DNA of 64,000 nt from assembly GCA_049999805.1 (NCBI GenBank), contig JBNGIO010005880.1, positions 45,391 through 109,390 on the forward strand, in the 5' to 3' direction. The stretch is from Folioceros fuciformis (lineage: Eukaryota; Anthocerotophyta; Anthocerotopsida; Anthocerotales). Made by a program: the position numbers and the translations under genes. The notes beneath the pieces are model-generated. The model worked only from the letters and a program-made list of their open reading frames with translations. It ran no database searches and was not told the DNA's origin. Below, piece by piece: positions 63,107 to 64,000 of this stretch (position 1 is the first letter of the stretch; every line of letters begins with the position of its first letter).

Positions 63107-64000
63107 TGAATCAAGGGGTCCCGACTCGCCTCAAAATCTATACGGATCTCTATCTGCTGTAAGCAACTGTTCTAGAACTAGCTGTCACCTCGATTTGTAA
63201 CCATTTAACTGCTTGCCATGTTGCTGACTACGAGTTTATGCACAGGTGAGAGGATTCGCATACCGTGTTTATCTAAGTGACTGCCTTAGTCTGACAAGAA
63301 CACCCGTGTCACGGTCGTCGGCGAATGTGGGTAGACTCTTGCATGGCCTTTCGCTTTCTTTCACTAGTCGGCTCAGTTTGCTCGACAATTTCCTCTCTGG
63401 GGTATTAATTTGAGTTCGTTGGTAAATCAGGTCCATACGAGATTCTAGGGACGGTGATTGAGGCAAAAGCATTTAGTTGGTGGGTTTGAAGGGAGTACCT
63501 TACGGCTACAAGTCCTCTGAGAGAACTTCCAGGTGGAGTTCCCCGCGAAGTGCCGCAAAGTGAGGCGGCAATAGTAGTAAGAGTCCAAAAAAGTTTAAAT
63601 AAAAAGAAAGCCCGTCCTCCGACTGGGATCCGGTGGCCTAATCAAGGTAAAGCAGGATCTCCATCAAAGTGCCGTCGAATGCGGCGCAAGCTCAGGTTCA
63701 GTGACAACTGAGTACAGCATATGCTACCTGGAGAGTAACATAGGCGGCTCTCGAACGCGAACCAATGATTATCCCGTTTCCAAGTTACTGTTGGCGGCAC
63801 CTGGCAGTTCAGAGGCCCCTGACTAGCGAACGCTGAGTGGACAGCACCATCCTGTTCCGCAGAAGCAGTCTTTTATGTACATGTGTGGGTGGACAGCACT
63901 CATTCCAATGCTCGTGCCTTTGTAACTCGGGAACTGTCAACACTGGGTGTGTTTCTTTGTCCACCTCCTAGTGATGAGCATAACTTGCAGCTGTCATCAT
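63107..64000. other. No gene seen
   Basis: This is the 3' flank of the G-patch gene and window end. No conserved coding block, RNA gene or tandem repeat is recognised. Confidence 0.4.

Overview
This is nuclear DNA from a land plant. Protein-coding genes are broken by short GT-AG introns (mostly 70-170 bp). Two large PLS-class pentatricopeptide (PPR) genes, a plastid-type DAR GTPase, a DUF26 secretory protein and a DUF248 Golgi methyltransferase are all plant hallmarks. A gene for CFAP100, a motile-cilium protein, suggests a lineage that still makes swimming sperm, i.e. a seed-free plant; lycophyte or fern is my best guess (inference, not proven). All exon models below were built by joining conserved protein blocks at GT/AG sites, and each joined model keeps reading frame.

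Layout. 0.5-4.4 kb: an HSPA12-type HSP70 (-) and a small DUF1475 membrane protein (+), divergent. 5.1-5.7 kb: a dead PPR gene. 8.3-9.6 kb: tRNA wobble-uridine methyltransferase TRM9 (+). 12.4-17.4 kb: a 14-exon SUA/RBM5-type splicing factor (-). 17.4-24.4 kb: decayed repeat-rich DNA with one long, stop-riddled ORF of probable mobile-element origin. 24.4-32.7 kb: a strikingly AT-rich island holding an intronless CFAP100 gene (interrupted by a 100-N gap), a divergent three-exon histone H3 and a DUF26 gene, all on the minus strand. 33.0-38.2 kb: divergent pair DBP5/LOS4 helicase (-) and CDC20 (+). 39.7 kb: tRNA-Lys(UUU). 40.3-43.8 kb: divergent pair DAR GTPase 3 (-) and AP-1 sigma adaptin (+), only 220 bp apart. 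44.8-47.4 kb: DUF248 methyltransferase (-). 50.6-53.7 kb: SRP68 (-). 54.0-61.7 kb: two tandem PPR-E genes with a fragment of a third between them. 62.3-63.1 kb: a small G-patch protein (+).

Functionally most genes are single-copy housekeeping genes: splicing (SUA, G-patch protein), mRNA export (DBP5), tRNA modification (TRM9), protein targeting (SRP68), vesicle traffic (AP-1 sigma), mitosis (CDC20), plastid ribosome assembly (DAR GTPase) and wall pectin (DUF248). The parts that stand out are the histone H3 variant, which lacks lysines 9, 14 and 27 and lies close to a sperm-flagellum gene in the AT-rich island, and the PPR pair, which appears to be growing by amplification of a ~312-bp unit that encodes one P-L-S triplet.
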